The notes: generated from the sequence alone by a model not told the origin. Shown: positions 1 to 11,476, numbered from the stretch's first letter. The stretch is 64,000 nucleotides of DNA from Sipunculus nudus (GCA_026874595.1 CM049308.1:14405501-14469500), one strand, 5' to 3'. A program made the numbers and translations.

Positions 1-330
1 AACCAAATGGACTTTGAAGCAGAATCTTTACAAATATTTATTAATCCCCGTCCATAAAGGAGGAAGGACTGCTAAAATGGCCGGCATGTGTTTAGCTGTT
101 CTTTTGTACGTCCGTCCTTAGTGCTGGCCTTCTATCCATCCATCCTGCCCCATTCTTTTATCACATATCTCTTAGACCCTTGAAGCCTTCTTCATGAAAT
201 TTTACAGACTTACTCAGCACATGACTGACATATGATTATAACCCTTAAGGTGGTGCCACCTGTGTTAGCAAATTTCTGGTCTCTTTCACTTTATCACTGA
301 TGCTACACTTTTCTAGTTAAACATATGGCA
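1..330 (+). repeat. Degenerate hairpin/VNTR-family repeat fragment
   Basis: The segment has a short tGTACGTCCGTCC-type tract near 108-118, and AGGTGGTGCCACCT at 248-261, a one-base variant of the palindrome found in the Helitron arrays further on. It ends near ttCTAGTTAA (313-316 is CTAG followed by T), like the 3' ends of the Helitrons at 28428 and 63051, but no clear 3' hairpin is visible. I read it as an old, diverged member of the same repeat community. No coding sequence is recognised. Confidence 0.4.
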
Positions 331-1055
331 GGGGACTATTTGTGTCACTAGGCCCTTGTTATGGTTGCAAAGCACTGTAGTGCAGATATATCAGTACAGA
401 GTAAGGACTGATGTAGACAGTCCGGGACATTCGAGGGGTAGAACACTCATCTCTCCACTACAGACTATCGAACGCCATCATCTGAGCCATGGAGAATGCA
501 GTGATATTTGTACAATCCATGTTAAAGTTTATACAAGTTGTTATTAAATTTTTTAGAGCACCACCACTCCACTATCCATCTTGTTAGTCAAGTTTTGGAT
601 TGCTTTTTGGATAAAGTCACATCTAACAAGAGAAAAATACCAATCCAATCATATCATAATTTGGAAGTGTGAGAGTTAATGGTTTTAATTTATTATTATG
701 AAGTAGCCATGTCTCAGAAAAAATGTTTGGTCCTTGAAAATTACATTGAAGGTGTGGAAATTAAAAATCTTCAGTTCATTTCACAGTACATGTATAGTCT
801 TAAATAAATATTACAAATATTAAATATTATTAGTTATGAATATCACACAGAGAGTTTATTTATTTTAATTTTACTTCTCTTACCTGATTGATTTTGCCTC
901 CTCACAGTCAAATATTAATTAGGTTCTCTTTCTTTAATTAAAAATTAGCTTATCTTTTGTTTATTTTTCAGTTTTAATAACAGATATTTTCCATACTATG
1001 TTAATATACTTTGTATATTATTTCTTGTTGTTTATCTTATCTTTATCTGTTGCAG
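331..1055. other. AT-rich sequence, no recognised gene
   Basis: No repeat family or gene is recognised. A short ATG-initiated frame at 709-807 (32 codons, starting MSQKKCLVLENY) looks mildly protein-like but has no good splice donor, so it is not called. Confidence 0.4.
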
Positions 1056-1122
1056 GGAGGAAAGAAGAAAGGAAAGTGATAAGGAAGAAGAATCATTTTC
1101 CAGTGCCATTGAATGTATTAAA
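1056..1122 (+). CDS. Possible internal coding exon, gene unknown
   Basis: A long pyrimidine run ending tctgttgcag (acceptor AG at 1054-1055) precedes an open frame of one base plus 22 codons rich in Glu, Lys and Ser, starting EERRKESDKEEESF and ending AIECIK. GTATAT follows at 1123, a weak donor. The exon ends in phase 0, which does not fit the next candidate exon at 1391, so either a boundary is wrong or an exon is missing. I do not recognise the protein. Support is a good acceptor and charged, exon-like composition in otherwise AT-rich DNA; chance is a real alternative. Confidence 0.3.
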
Positions 1123-1390
1123 GTATATATGTATATCAGTGATATTTTCTCTAACAGCCTTGAGTATGCAAAAGTCAGTACCAAACTGATCATGAAAAAT
1201 ACATTTTCCTCTGATTAATAGTGACACATTCAGTTCCTAAATGTTTTCAGGATCTATTGGCTAAAAATCTTTGTCAATTAAATGCACTTGCAGTGGTCAA
1301 AAATACGAGATACTATATATAACAAGAATATGAATTTTATATTTCCTGATTTTTTCCATAATTCTGACCATTGTCTGTTGTCTCTGCTAG

Positions 1391-1449
1391 GTTTAACCTG
1401 GCAAGAAAAATGAAAATAGTGGAATTACTTAACATAATTAATGTTCTAG
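1391..1449 (+). CDS. Possible internal coding exon, gene unknown
   Basis: The acceptor ttgtctctgctag ends at 1390 and a CTAG|GTATAT donor lies at 1449/1450. One frame is open, giving FNLARKMKIVELLNIINVL, with one base carried over at the donor. That leftover G joins the GA that opens the next candidate exon (2059) to form a glycine codon, so the two exons are phase-compatible. No family recognised. The call rests on splice signals and phase only. Confidence 0.3.
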
Positions 1450-2058
1450 GTATATGTCTGGTTTAATACCAGTTAATCAGTGTGTTACCACTGTCCAGCT
1501 GTTTTTTTCCTTATTACATTTTTAACATTTAACATATTTTTGTTCAAAAGGCAGGACAAGAAAAATGCATGTTGACTGGAATTAGATTAAACCTGATTTT
1601 GCTTGGACATCATCCAAAAAATTAGAACATGAGAAAACATTTTTATATTTCAACAACTGATAAAGTCATTAAAAGAAGATGTTATTTTCATTATTATCAC
1701 TGGACATTATCAAAAGTTCAGTTACATTATGTTAAGACTTATCAAGGTAGTTAACTTGATAATTCATATTTTCCAATTTGCTTTTGTAGCAAAATGAAAG
1801 AAATATATATTAAAAAAAACAGATGGACAGGCATGTTAGAATAGAATAGAGATAACCAACCCTTGACATTATGTATTAAGGCAGTTATATGTTTTTGCAG
1901 ATGGAAACTTTATTTAAAAACAGATATTGCCTTATAACATTATCACAAAGTTTTACTTGATGGATAAGTACAAGAGGGGGTGGGTGTTTTGCCAAACTAC
2001 ATTTATTTTGGCTCTGTATAGCTGCAGATTAAAATATGTTTTTCCTTCTGCTTTTTAG

Positions 2059-2154
2059 GAGCTCTTGTGTTCATAAAACATAACAAAATACTCAATATTA
2101 TCACTGTGCTATACTGTCTGCCTGTACGAAATGAGAGAAGCACCACAGCTGAAG
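2059..2154 (+). CDS. Possible internal coding exon, gene unknown
   Basis: It is preceded by a strong pyrimidine tract and acceptor (ccttctgctttttag, ending 2058). The open frame has two bases, 31 codons (starting ALVFIKHNKILNIITVLYCL, ending NERSTTAE) and one base, then an AAG|GTTATT donor. It is phase-compatible with the exon at 1391-1449. Joining it to the next plausible acceptor (ccag, ending 2293) reaches a stop after about ten codons, so it could lie near a gene's 3' end or belong to a decayed gene. Protein not recognised. Confidence 0.35.
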
Positions 2155-2465
2155 GTTATTTTATAACATTTATACATTTTATAAAGAACATTTAGAATTT
2201 CTGTTTATATTTGTATTTGTTTTATAAATCTTGCCAGATAAAATCCTGTAGGATTTATAATTGTTATTAAATAAAACATTGTTTTTAATCCAGGTTATCC
2301 ACTGATATTGATAAAAAAATGATAAGTAAGGAAATCAATGGACCTTTTCACATGATGTTTGCCGTTTTGTATCTCTTTTAGTTATACTTAAAAGAAAATT
2401 CTGCTCTTGAAAACAAAAGCAAAGTATAAATGATATTTTATAAAATCTGTGAAAATGTTTCAGGA

Positions 2466-2769
2466 GACACTCCTCATACAGCGGTCATACAATGCAGATG
2501 TTCTGGATCTCCTTCGTTTTAACCGCTGCAGTCTTTAGCAAGTTCCTCAGTTTTTCAACACCAGGTCTGGCACGGCCAAGAAACAGGCAACAAGAGCGAG
2601 GGCTTAAACTTGGGGGTTGGATACACAGTGGGATATCATGATCTGATTTGTCTGATTAAAACTGTTTGCCCTGGTGGTAAGACCTAGAAAATCTTGCAAT
2701 TCCAAGCAGCGGTTAAAACTAAGGAGACTTGGTATGACTGCAGTGTATAATCGCAGCATGTGGAGTGAA
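2466..2769. mobile_element. MULE-like MITE with long terminal inverted repeats
   Basis: The two ends are imperfect inverted repeats of about 65 bp. Left begins GACACTCCTCATACAG; right, reverse-complemented, begins TTCACTCCACATGCTG. They share the inner block GTTTTAACCGCTGC. The element is flanked by perfect 9-bp direct repeats GTTTCAGGA at 2457-2465 and 2770-2778, taken as a target-site duplication. Length is 304 bp with no open reading frame. Long TIRs with a 9-bp duplication are typical of Mutator-like elements. It would lie in or beside an intron of the candidate gene at 1056-2154. Confidence 0.7.
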
Positions 2770-2778
2770 GTTTCAGGA

Positions 2779-4550
2779 CAATAGTGTCAGTGAGACAACA
2801 GATATCAGACTAAGTATTGTTTTTCATAAGTTTACCAAATTAGTCTCTTGAAATTCTTATACTCTGAGAGAATAGATCAGTTTAGTATGTGTAATAATCA
2901 TGTTTGTATTTTTCAAGCTCTTTAGGCACCCCCTGTTGTACATGTTAAGTATTATTTTGCTCAGGTTGTTCTCATGAGTCCTTGGATACAAACTTATTGT
3001 CCATGAACAGATATGGTCCTATAAGCCATCTTTATCATGTTTTCACTTCAGGCTACAGCTAATCCACTACCACCATTCAGCAGGTTTGAATAGGTTGGTG
3101 AACTGAATACAGAATACATGTACATTTATCAATGTAGAATCTAGGCAGGTTGATTGAATATTGTAATCTGTTTCTTATGTCAGTAAGAGAAGGGAGGGGG
3201 GCATTTCAGTGAAGAGAAAATTGAAAAGGTTATTGCATTTTGTCAAGCGTTTGTCTAGAGTATACAGACATTGCCTCCTGAAAATATTGCATTTCTTAAA
3301 TCGATATCTTCATGTTACATGCAACATCGTTCTCAACAAATGAGTGACACGTATTGGCGACCAACTATACTGAGTGTTCAGGTCTGGCAGAATCCCAGAC
3401 AACCCAGAAAGATCCATCAAACAAATCTGAACGTATTTGCATGCCCTTCTTTTAAGGAAAAGCCTTTTTTCGCTAATGGGACTTACAGCATGTATTAGTT
3501 AAGTTTCTCCAAAGGCTGCAGCTACAAGCACACAAAGAGTTTCCTTATATTTGTTTTCACTTTATATCAGTCACAGTGGAATAATAACTTTACTGGAGAA
3601 CTTTGTAACATCGATTGTGAATGGGAAATATAACATCAGGTTTGATTACCAGATCTTTATGACAGAATGCAGTATGTATGGGAACATATCTTGTATCTAA
3701 AGGGCATTCATGCTTATATAAGGCTTCATAACCAGTAACCAATCAGATTGTGTGAAACGGTTGTTTTGGTTACACAAAAACATCTAGTGTCCAGTTGGAT
3801 CCTTGCTGGCTTGTTTCATAGTGGTTACTGAAGCTACACGCTTCATACAGGGATGAATAAAAGAACATTTTCAACAAAGACAGTCTTATTAAATTTGTAC
3901 TGGTGTCTTAACCAAAAAAGTTACATAATTACAAAGTTGTGTCATACCAAAAAATTCAGACTATGGATAAATTAGGCCATAACCGATATACACTACAGGC
4001 AGAGTTAAAGAATGGAAATAGGGAAAGATTATTGAAATATCTGATTTTCGTGATACAGTTTTGTCCATTTTCATTGGTTGTTCAGTACTTATCGTTTTAA
4101 CATCATTATTGAAGGGAAGGAAAATATTTTCTTCTAGTTTAAAATGTGCCTCATTATTTTCTTAAATGTTTTGTGATTTTGGTAAATTAAGGCGGTGCTG
4201 AGTTTAGGGACCTGGTTCATCTTCATTTTATATAATGTTTCCCAGCATCTAGAATATAATTGTGTATTTCTACTATGTAAAAGTTAAAAAATCTTGTTTT
4301 AATGTATAACAATTCCGCTCTGTTCGGTATGTCATCAGCCTCATGAGAGTTTAAAGGGCTGGCTGCAATGTATGACCAACATGTTAACAGATCAAATGTT
4401 AATGAGAGGGTTCTGTTACGATGATATGATTGGTATTAGGAAAAACTGTAGTGTAGGGCCGGTACGGTATGGGCCATTTGTCTTTGTATTAATTCCGAAT
4501 TTAGGTCCCCATGGATGCACTGAGTCATGCGTAAAATTTGAATATCTCTA
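2779..4550. other. AT-rich sequence without recognised features
   Basis: A weak pyrimidine tract and acceptor ends at 3051, followed by a short frame ending at TAG (ATANPLPPFSRFE), which could be a terminal exon but does not match the phase of the exon at 2154. Otherwise nothing is recognised. Confidence 0.35.
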
Positions 4551-4681
4551 AATCTTATATTGTCTCTTTCTCCGTCTTCGTCACGTGACTACGTTTGTAT
4601 GGGGCATAATTAGCATGGGATGTCGCGTCAGCGCACTCTGCATGTGGTCTTTTCATGATGATTAAGATAATGTTGTCCCAG

Positions 4682-4900
4682 TTAAATGAGAGTTGAACCG
4701 CCACATACTCCTGTTCTTTCTCTTCCTTGCATATCATAAAGGTATAGCGCTTCTGTGATCTGACGGTCAACCATTGATGGAAACGCAAATTTTGGCAACA
4801 GGGCTCCATTTAAACGGGATATTCTATACTTGATCCATGCTGTTCTGACCAGCAGTTGCTCGACAGACTTTGTGATGTGAAGCTTCTCATTGAACACGTC
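4682..4900 (-). CDS. Possible terminal coding exon, gene unknown
   Basis: Read on the minus strand, the acceptor ttgtattttatacag is followed from 4900 by an open frame of 72 codons ending at TAA (4682-4684). It starts DVFNEKLHITKSVEQLLVRT and later has PKFAFPSMVDRQITEAL. Base composition is more balanced than the surroundings. A second frame across 4555-4809 is also open and looks protein-like (with QWLTVRSQKRYTFMICKEEK), so the reading frame is uncertain and a frameshifted or decayed exon is possible. No domain recognised. Confidence 0.3.
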   Translation of the reverse strand, partial: DVFNEKLHITKSVEQLLVRTAWIKYRISRLNGALLPKFAFPSMVDRQITEALYLYDMQGRERTGVCGGSTLI

Positions 4901-4916
4901 CTGTATAAAATACAAT

Positions 4917-6985
4917 TGGTATATGAGGGCTGAAACATTTAACAGTAACTATAACAGAAAATATGTTTCCTCTAAGTGGCACAACCGTTCAGATGAAATG
5001 TTTTCAGCTGTAAAGGGTGCTACGGAAGGGCAAGCACCTTTTGCGAAATAAAATTAAATACCGGTAATAAAATTAAAGTGGCCCGTTCCGATATCCCACT
5101 TACGTTAACTAATGATATCCTCTTTACCCTTTAGAAATAAGACACAAAATGCTGACGCTTCACAGGCTGCTCCTTTTGTTGTTGCGGAGTCAACAAATGT
5201 GATACAAGCAGAGCGAATTGGAATAAAGCGTCTTGGGACGAGTCACCTGTTTGTAACATGTGTGGGCCAACCAAAATAGTCGCTGGTCATAATCCAAATA
5301 CATTCATCAAGGACATCTGGCGGTTAAGACGAACCAGAGTTTGCTAATGGCGTTTTGAATCTCGTGACCTTTCAGCTTCCGGACATACACAACCGAACAC
5401 GTTCGATTACAAGGTTTTTATGTTTGGGCGTATGTACCGTGTATACTTACAACTAGTATAGATAAACAAGCTCAAAGATCTGTCACAGGTGTGTTATATG
5501 AGCATTTCGTAGCAGGAATTACCGATAGTTCATTAATATGCACGCAAAGTCAGGAATCGCATCACACCAACCACTGGGGAAGGTGGATAGCTGGCTTTAA
5601 GAATCATATAGAAAACTATTTTATTTTGGCATTTGTACACATTTTGTTTGTGTTGTCGCATCCATCAGCGCAGATCACGCTCGCTGCAACGATTAAAATT
5701 TATCCAGGTAAGACATGAAAAGGGACAAAGAGGTTTAAAGATATTCATATCTGCGGACTATGGTTGCGTTTACGGGGACCAAAAGTCATATATACAGAAG
5801 GTAGCTAGCTTGTACACTGTTAAAGCAAGGAGTTATACTCCATGGTTAAAAGAATTACTCCGTTGCCCATTATATCATTAATATACAATCTTACAATACG
5901 TATATTAAAGTTGCATTTACATGTAGGGGATTAATATGATCATGTCTGAGATGTATGATATTCTGGTTTAGCAGATACACGGACATGTTACACTGAATTG
6001 ATTTTATCAGAACCCAGGCTATCTGTGTATAACATATATAGAGATTTTTGGGTAAAATATGTACAATTTATAAACAAGATGGTGAATAAAATATTATTTG
6101 ATTATATATAGTTTGATACATGTGCTGTGTAATATAAGGATTACAGGAAGCGTGCTTCTTCGATGAATGAAGTGTCCATTTTTTTTTTTCGCTCAGCTAA
6201 TTTTCAGTCCTACTGAGCTATAGTGATGACTGTCCGTTCTGGCAATCAGACTTTGAGGGTCGGGATAATGAGATTTATTTTGTCACCCACACAGTTGGCG
6301 AATATATATATAATTTCCCATGACTGTAATTCTACCCTTTGTCTCTGTCTGCATTATAGTAATTGGGGTACCAAGGCGCTATTTGAAGAAATTATAGCGT
6401 AAAGTTCTATCTCTATTCAAATCAGTCGTAACATAAATTAGTTGGTTTGCCTTGTACTTTGTAAACATAAGGGATGTAATTTTTTCAAGATCAAAAGTTC
6501 CATTGACATTTTATGCTCGCTTGTATGTTATAGCTGATTTTATCAGATGAGATCAAAGGATTTCGAATTAATTTGCAATTCTAATTATAAGCACTAGCAA
6601 AATACATGGATTTTAATGGATAAGAATCGGGTAACAACCTTTGCCCATGACCATACATTGTTTTTCATGACCATACATTGAACATATATTATGACGACAA
6701 CAGTATTTATCAAAATCAAAAGCTCTCGAATGAGAACATTGAATTAAATAATCATCAATGTATAAGCAATGTAATCACCCCCCACCCCCCACCCCCACTG
6801 TTATTCAGAGAATAATATTTATATATTGGATTTGAAAAATTTAAAACTTGGAATTATAGACTTCCATTTTTATGAGGTTATTGTGAAATGTTTTTTTTTT
6901 ATCTAAACCTGGTTTAGAATTAACCTACTGGATATATAATACCTTATTTTCTAAAAACATATGTACTTAATTGTAATATATTTGA
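4917..6985. other. No recognised gene; mixed composition
   Basis: Sequence around 5150-5420 is relatively CpG-rich and could be regulatory for the minus-strand candidate exon, but no specific site can be defended. CCAG|GTAAGA at 5707/5708 is a good donor by consensus, but the open frame before it has no ATG. A C-rich tract lies at 6778-6797. Nothing else is recognised. Confidence 0.35.
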
Positions 6986-6989
6986 AATG

Positions 6990-7090
6990 TATATACCGTA
7001 ATGACTTAATAAGCGCCCCGGGCGCTTTCAAAATTGATTTTTTCCTAATATTTTTTAGACATTAAGAAGCGCATTTGTCACTTCCAAAGT
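6990..7090. repeat. Fragment of a dispersed repeat with an AAGCGCCC motif
   Basis: The string TACCGTAATGACTTAATAAG leads into a near-palindrome AAGCGCCCCGGGCGCTT at 7012-7028. This resembles short non-autonomous DNA elements I know from invertebrate genomes, but only one end is visible and no target duplication was found. Confidence 0.35.
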
Positions 7091-7236
7091 GCGTTACGAT
7101 CCTCTAACACTGCGGCTTGTATACTTGTGTTTGACTTCACAGCACATTCACGGCAATACAGAAAAAAATGCTGATCTTTAGCGATGGTTGAGTGAATGGA
7201 TGTGTGAAGTTGTGAAAAATAAACACCTAAAATTAA

Positions 7237-8724
7237 TTGTTGTGTAACATTACAGAATTGAAACAACAGTTAGCAGAAAAGACTGTTGCATCCCCTCAGT
7301 CTGTTATAAGCTTACTTGGCCACAAGACCAACTTCAAGCTTTCTAGCACTCAAAAAACAGAGGGATATTTTCCGGAGGCTTTCAAGTCTGCTGTTGTGAC
7401 TCCTCTGCTAAAAAAAACACACTTTAGATCCAAATTGTCCGAAAAACTACCGACCAGTCTCCAATCTGTCATTCATTTCAAAGGTGCTTGAGAAGGTGAA
7501 CAGATTGGGCAATATTTTAATAGCAACGGTCTCTAAGCGCCTTTTCAATCTACCTACAGGAAAGGAATAGCAACGAGACAGCTCTTGATCGCGTTAAGAA
7601 AGATATTGTCCGTGCAGTTGGTGAATGCAAAGTTGTGCTCCTTGTGTTACTGGACCTTTCAGCTGCATTTGACACAGCTGTAATCACATCTTTCTTCTGA
7701 CAGCATTACAAAATTTAGGAATCGGAGGAACTGTGTTGAAAGTGGTTTACATCTTACCTAAAAGATCTTTCTCAGAGTGTCCATGTCAAGGGAGAGAAAT
7801 CAGGAACAAAGTTGCTAAATTGTGGTGTTCCTCACGGGTCAGTATTGGGGCCCACCCTTTTCACCATCTACACAACACCATAAGGATGTCGGTTTCGTAA
7901 AATAGGCATAAATTACCATCTATATGTTGACGACACTCGGATTTTTATGCAAACCTACCGACATTGATGGAGTCATCAGTCAGTTTGGAACCTGTATAAT
8001 ATCAATGCAAAGCTAGATGAGTAGACATCCCCTTCAGTTGAACAGTGACAAGACAGAGTTCTCAGTGATTTCATCTCAGTCAATGAGAAACAAGCTCGCA
8101 TCAACTACACTTAACAATGGAAAATGTAATATTTTAATCTCATATTCTGCAAGGTATATTGGTATCATTGGTGAACTCCAATGCACCAATGGATGCCCAT
8201 GTCTCTTCGGTGTGAAAATCAGCTTATATGCACATCCGGAATTTCGGCAAACTAAAGATATATTTGGATAGTGATTCTCTTGAAACGTTCATTCATTCAT
8301 TTATAACGAATAAGCTGGATTACTGCAATTCAATCTTATGCGGTGTAACATCTGTTCAGTTGAATCGCCTGCAACGTATTCAAAATCAAATTCGGAACAC
8401 ATCAAACCAGTTTTGTATGCTCTTCACTGGTTGCCAGTTGAGCAGTCAGTGAAATTTAAAGTTCTGAATCTGGTATATCAGTGTGTCTGGGCTTGCACCC
8501 CAGCATCTTCAGGAATTAATGCAACCATGCAAACCATGCAAGCACTGCGTTCTGCTGACCAATATGTATTGAATGTCCCTTTCACAAAATCATCTCGAGT
8601 GAAAATTGGTGCCCTCAGCGTTGCGGGGCCTAAAATGTCGAATGATCTCCCAGTGTACTTGAGGTCCATGTCAAGTTACTCTCGGTTTAAGAGTCAGTTG
8701 AAAAATTCTTATTCATTATTTTAG
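7237..8724 (+). pseudogene. Broken LINE reverse transcriptase ORF
   Basis: This is the coding part of the CR1/jockey-type element. RT core motifs run from about 7363 to 7960 with YVDD in place of the commoner YADD; the post-RT C-terminal domain is readable in frame from 8338 to its stop at 8724, closing with MSSYSRFKSQLKNSYSLF. At least four frame changes separate the recognisable blocks, so no full-length product can be made. Confidence 0.8.
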
Positions 8725-8900
8725 TACCATTATTAGTATTATAAATTATAAAAGACTTTTATTTTGTATAAAAATACCTTTTTATCTTAAATGATATAAG
8801 CATACACTTATATATTTTTATGATGTTTATTCATATCATTTGTATAGCGAGTTAGAGAACTCGATGGATTTTACGCTATATAAAATAAATTATTATTTTA

Positions 8901-8904
<4 letters not shown>

Positions 8905-8931
<27 letters not shown>
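8905..8931. repeat. (ATT)n microsatellite, LINE tail
   Basis: An uninterrupted ATT run directly follows the 3' end of the CR1/jockey-type LINE and fits the element's own tail repeat. Confidence 0.85.
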
Positions 8932-8932
<1 letters not shown>

Positions 8933-9059
8933 TAAAATTTAGTGACCCAGATTTATTCTTATACAACTGGGAGAACCCTACAGTTGGATAATTTGGACGA
9001 AAAAAATTAAAAAAAAATGGTTGACAGTTTCATGATAAAACATTTGGTGGCTGAAAGAG

Positions 9060-9300
9060 TTTTATTTATTTTTTTGTTCTTTTTTTGTTCTTTTTTTTTT
9101 TTTTTTGCCCGTAAAAGCAGTTTGATGTAGATGGTGCCACATAAACCTCAATTTCATATAAACCTCAATCCGACAACATTTTACATATGACTGATTTTTG
9201 CATAAAAGATGGTATGAAATTATGGGGTAATGTACTGATAACCACTGACCCCCCCCCCCCCCTACAAAAAAGGTCTTTGTAGGTGGCGCATCCAATACCT
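9060..9300 (-). repeat. Diverged VNTR-type repeat with homopolymers
   Basis: It contains T-rich runs (9063-9106), a C tract near 9248-9261, GATGGTGCCACATAA near 9130 and GTAGGTGGCGCATCC near 9279. The last two are decayed forms of the GGTGGCGCCACC palindrome. It is contiguous with the next repeat and probably part of the same old insertion. Confidence 0.35.
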
Positions 9301-9337
9301 CAGTTTCAAATATGACTCATGTGAACAATATTTGCAT

Positions 9338-9361
9338 TAAAATTAAAATTAAAATTAAAAT
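9338..9361. repeat. (AAAATT)n short microsatellite
   Basis: Four consecutive AAAATT-type units precede the TTTGGTGATGATAGCTCC repeat body. Confidence 0.6.
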
Positions 9362-9780
9362 TTGGTGATGATAGCTCCTGCCGTTTCCGAGACTGTAATT
9401 TTAGCATGCTTATTTGGCCAAATGACTAAGTTCAGCTTCCTGTAACTTGGCCAAAAATCACCGAACTGGAACCATTCGAACAAACACGAGCGACATTGTT
9501 TCTGGGATTATTTCTGTAAAAATATTGAACAATTTGGTTGGACAGTTTTAGGGAAGAAGATTTTAAAGTTTTAAGCTTTTTCCCTAAAAATCTAAGTCAA
9601 TGTAGAGAGCAAAAAATAAGCTCAATCCGATAAAGTCTGACATGTGACTGATTCTGTCACAAAATTTGGCACTGCTAGCTCAGACAGTTTCTGTGGTAGC
9701 ATGGGTAAACGTATACAGATGACGGCGGACGGTTGACGGACGACGCAGAGCCATCGCGTAAGCTCACAGGGTCGCCAAAT
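9362..9780 (-). repeat. Mollusc-type hairpin/GTCCGTC repeat, reversed
   Basis: The right end reads GACGGACGACGCAGAGCC then ATCGCGTAAGCTCACAGGG. Reverse-complemented, this is an AGCTTACGCGATGGCTC start followed by a GTCGTCCGTC tract, the layout of the hairpin-ended family at 40-51 kb but a different subfamily. The body has the same style of ~100-bp phrases (for example CAATCCGATAAAGTCTGAC). No ORF. Confidence 0.45.
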
Positions 9781-10179
9781 TTCAGTTTCTTTTAAATTCA
9801 GTTTATATATCTTATGATATGAACCAAACGAAGGATAAATAAGGATGCAACTCTGAATTCACTTAAATTTTCTATGGCAAATTTGATAACATTTGTAAAA
9901 AAACAAATGAATATGATGAAAAGCATTAATTAAACAATCATTATTCCCTGCCAAAATGGATCTGCTGATAAATAGGGATGGATATACACTTAAAAGCATT
10001 GTTCCTCTGCCTCAGCAGAAAGTGAAATCAAGTGATCAGTTCTTTCTGCCCACCTTTCCCTCTTTAAAAAATTCATATGCAACACAGTATCTCATAAACT
10101 TTTACTGTTTTTTGTTCATTGAAGTAATGTCTGAGCATTAGTTTGTTAATCATATATCTAGTACTGGTTTATCACTAAA
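9781..10179. other. No recognised features
   Basis: AT-rich sequence; no gene, repeat family or regulatory signal recognised. Confidence 0.5.
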
Positions 10180-10322
10180 TAGCGGGGCCATTTCCTTCTA
10201 GCTTTTCAAATTCTTATATAATTTATATATATAAGATTAAACAATAATAATAGAAATACGTATATTTTGCATTAGTTAAAATATTATAAAATTCAGCAGA
10301 GCGCCGTGACCAGTTGTTTTGT
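10180..10322 (+). repeat. Orphan 3' end of hairpin-ended element (family C)
   Basis: GGGGCCATTTCCTTCTAGC near 10182 matches CCCCTTTCCTCTTAGC at 42942 in the full-length copy, and CAGCAGAGCGCCGTGACCAG (10294-10313) matches that copy's 3' terminus CAGCTGAGCGCCGTGACCCA. The intervening sequence is much shorter than in the full copy, so this is a deleted remnant. Confidence 0.55.
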
Positions 10323-10334
10323 GAATTAAGGATT

Positions 10335-10390
10335 TTAGGACGACGGACAGACGCCGCATCGCCTTGACACTCGCCCTTGCAAGATTGAGT
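10335..10390 (-). repeat. GTCGTCC-tract repeat end, reversed
   Basis: GGACGACGGACAGACGCCGC followed by ATCGCCTTGACACTCGCC is, in reverse complement, the start-and-GTCCGTCGTCC layout of the mollusc-type repeats. It abuts the orphan family C 3' end. Confidence 0.4.
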
Positions 10391-11299
10391 TTTATGTTGC
10401 TTTTTAATGTTTATGAAAGGTTTGGCACAACCTCCCAAGAGGAAAAGGAAGGGAAGGGAAGAAGCACTTTCTCCCCGGGAGGGAAGAAAAACATTCTTCG
10501 AACAATATCTACCCAAGATGGAAATACAGTCACATTTTTTCTTTTGATATTTTGAACTTTCAGTACAAATCAGGAGGATTGTTTTACCAACTTTAATATG
10601 TAAAGGATGTGTGTGCAGTGACAACTTTGGGTGTCTGAGAAAGAAACTGGGGTGTGACTGTGGGGCTCAGTTGGTTAGTCTGTAGTTGAACAATTAAGAT
10701 GAACACAGTCAAAGGGGTGGAATGTGGTGTGTATATTTTGTAGTCTTCAGTTGAGTATTGTAGGTCATCTTTACTAGAGTTTATATACACCCCAGGGGTG
10801 TTTTATACAGTAGGGTTAGCCTTAAGCTGAGAAATTATACTTTAAATCAAATTAAATAATCACTTCAGTTTAATTTCGTTGAGAAAAAGCATACAGTGTT
10901 TGAGAATTTACTGACTTTTGAAAGATTGCTCATTTATTTGTCAAGTGATGAGCAGATCTCACCTGTCGATACAAATCACTGAGGCCTCCCTATAATGTCT
11001 TGTCCCAAAATATCTACTCAACATTCTCCGAAAACATCTACAATAGAAAATGAGTGCAATCCTAAAATGTCTAAAGGATGCTATTAATAATCTTTTTCTT
11101 ATTATTTTTATTCTTAAATCAAAATTAATAATCAAAGGCTTTTTACACTTCAGCCTGCTTAACAAAGATTTGTTCTATTATTTAGCATTGTGAACATGTG
11201 GGAATCCATTCATCTATGAATTATTATCAAACTTTAAGGTCGGGAGTAGCTTATAAATTTATTATTGGTACTAACTGGTTAATTAAAAATTATATGTTT

Positions 11300-11302
<3 letters not shown>
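10391..11302. other. No recognised gene
   Basis: A purine-rich patch (about 10437-10465) and otherwise AT-rich sequence. Short overlapping frames on both strands show no recognisable protein. Confidence 0.45.

Positions 11303-11366
<64 letters not shown>
11303..11366. repeat. (AT)n microsatellite
   Basis: An uninterrupted AT dinucleotide run of about 64 bp. An apparent open frame through it is an artefact of the repeat. Confidence 0.95.
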
Positions 11367-11368
<2 letters not shown>

Positions 11369-11476
11369 TATAACGTGCAGTAAACATTTTGGGAGTGGAT
11401 TTGTTTTTGGCATGAACCCAAAACTGATGGAACTGATCTGTCTCAGTCTTAATGAGTGAGTCATACACTTAAAACA

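Larger units (their letters stand above)
7237..8935 (+). mobile_element. 5'-truncated, inactivated CR1/jockey-type LINE
   Basis: Frames scattered over several registers read as the reverse transcriptase ORF of a jockey-superfamily LINE (CR1/Rex1/Nimb-like). Seen in order: FPEAFKSAVVTPLLKK (about 7370), KVVLLVLLDLSAAFDT (about 7627), GVPHGSVLGPTLFTIYT (about 7823), the YVDD catalytic box (about 7920), LQLNSDKTEF (about 8032), LDYCNSILCGV (about 8310) and LHWLPVEQSVKFKVLNLVYQ (about 8426). The 3' end is ...ACGCTATATAAAATAAAT followed by an ATT microsatellite, the usual tail of these elements. No endonuclease domain is present. Frameshifts and stops show it is dead. Confidence 0.85.

Noticed and set aside
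5491-5710. Possible secreted-protein first exon ending at CCAG|GTAAGA
   Set aside because: The donor is good, but the frame before it has no ATG and no convincing acceptor.
11198-11383. 61-codon frame ending in repeated Tyr-Ile
   Set aside because: It is the translation of the (AT)n microsatellite.
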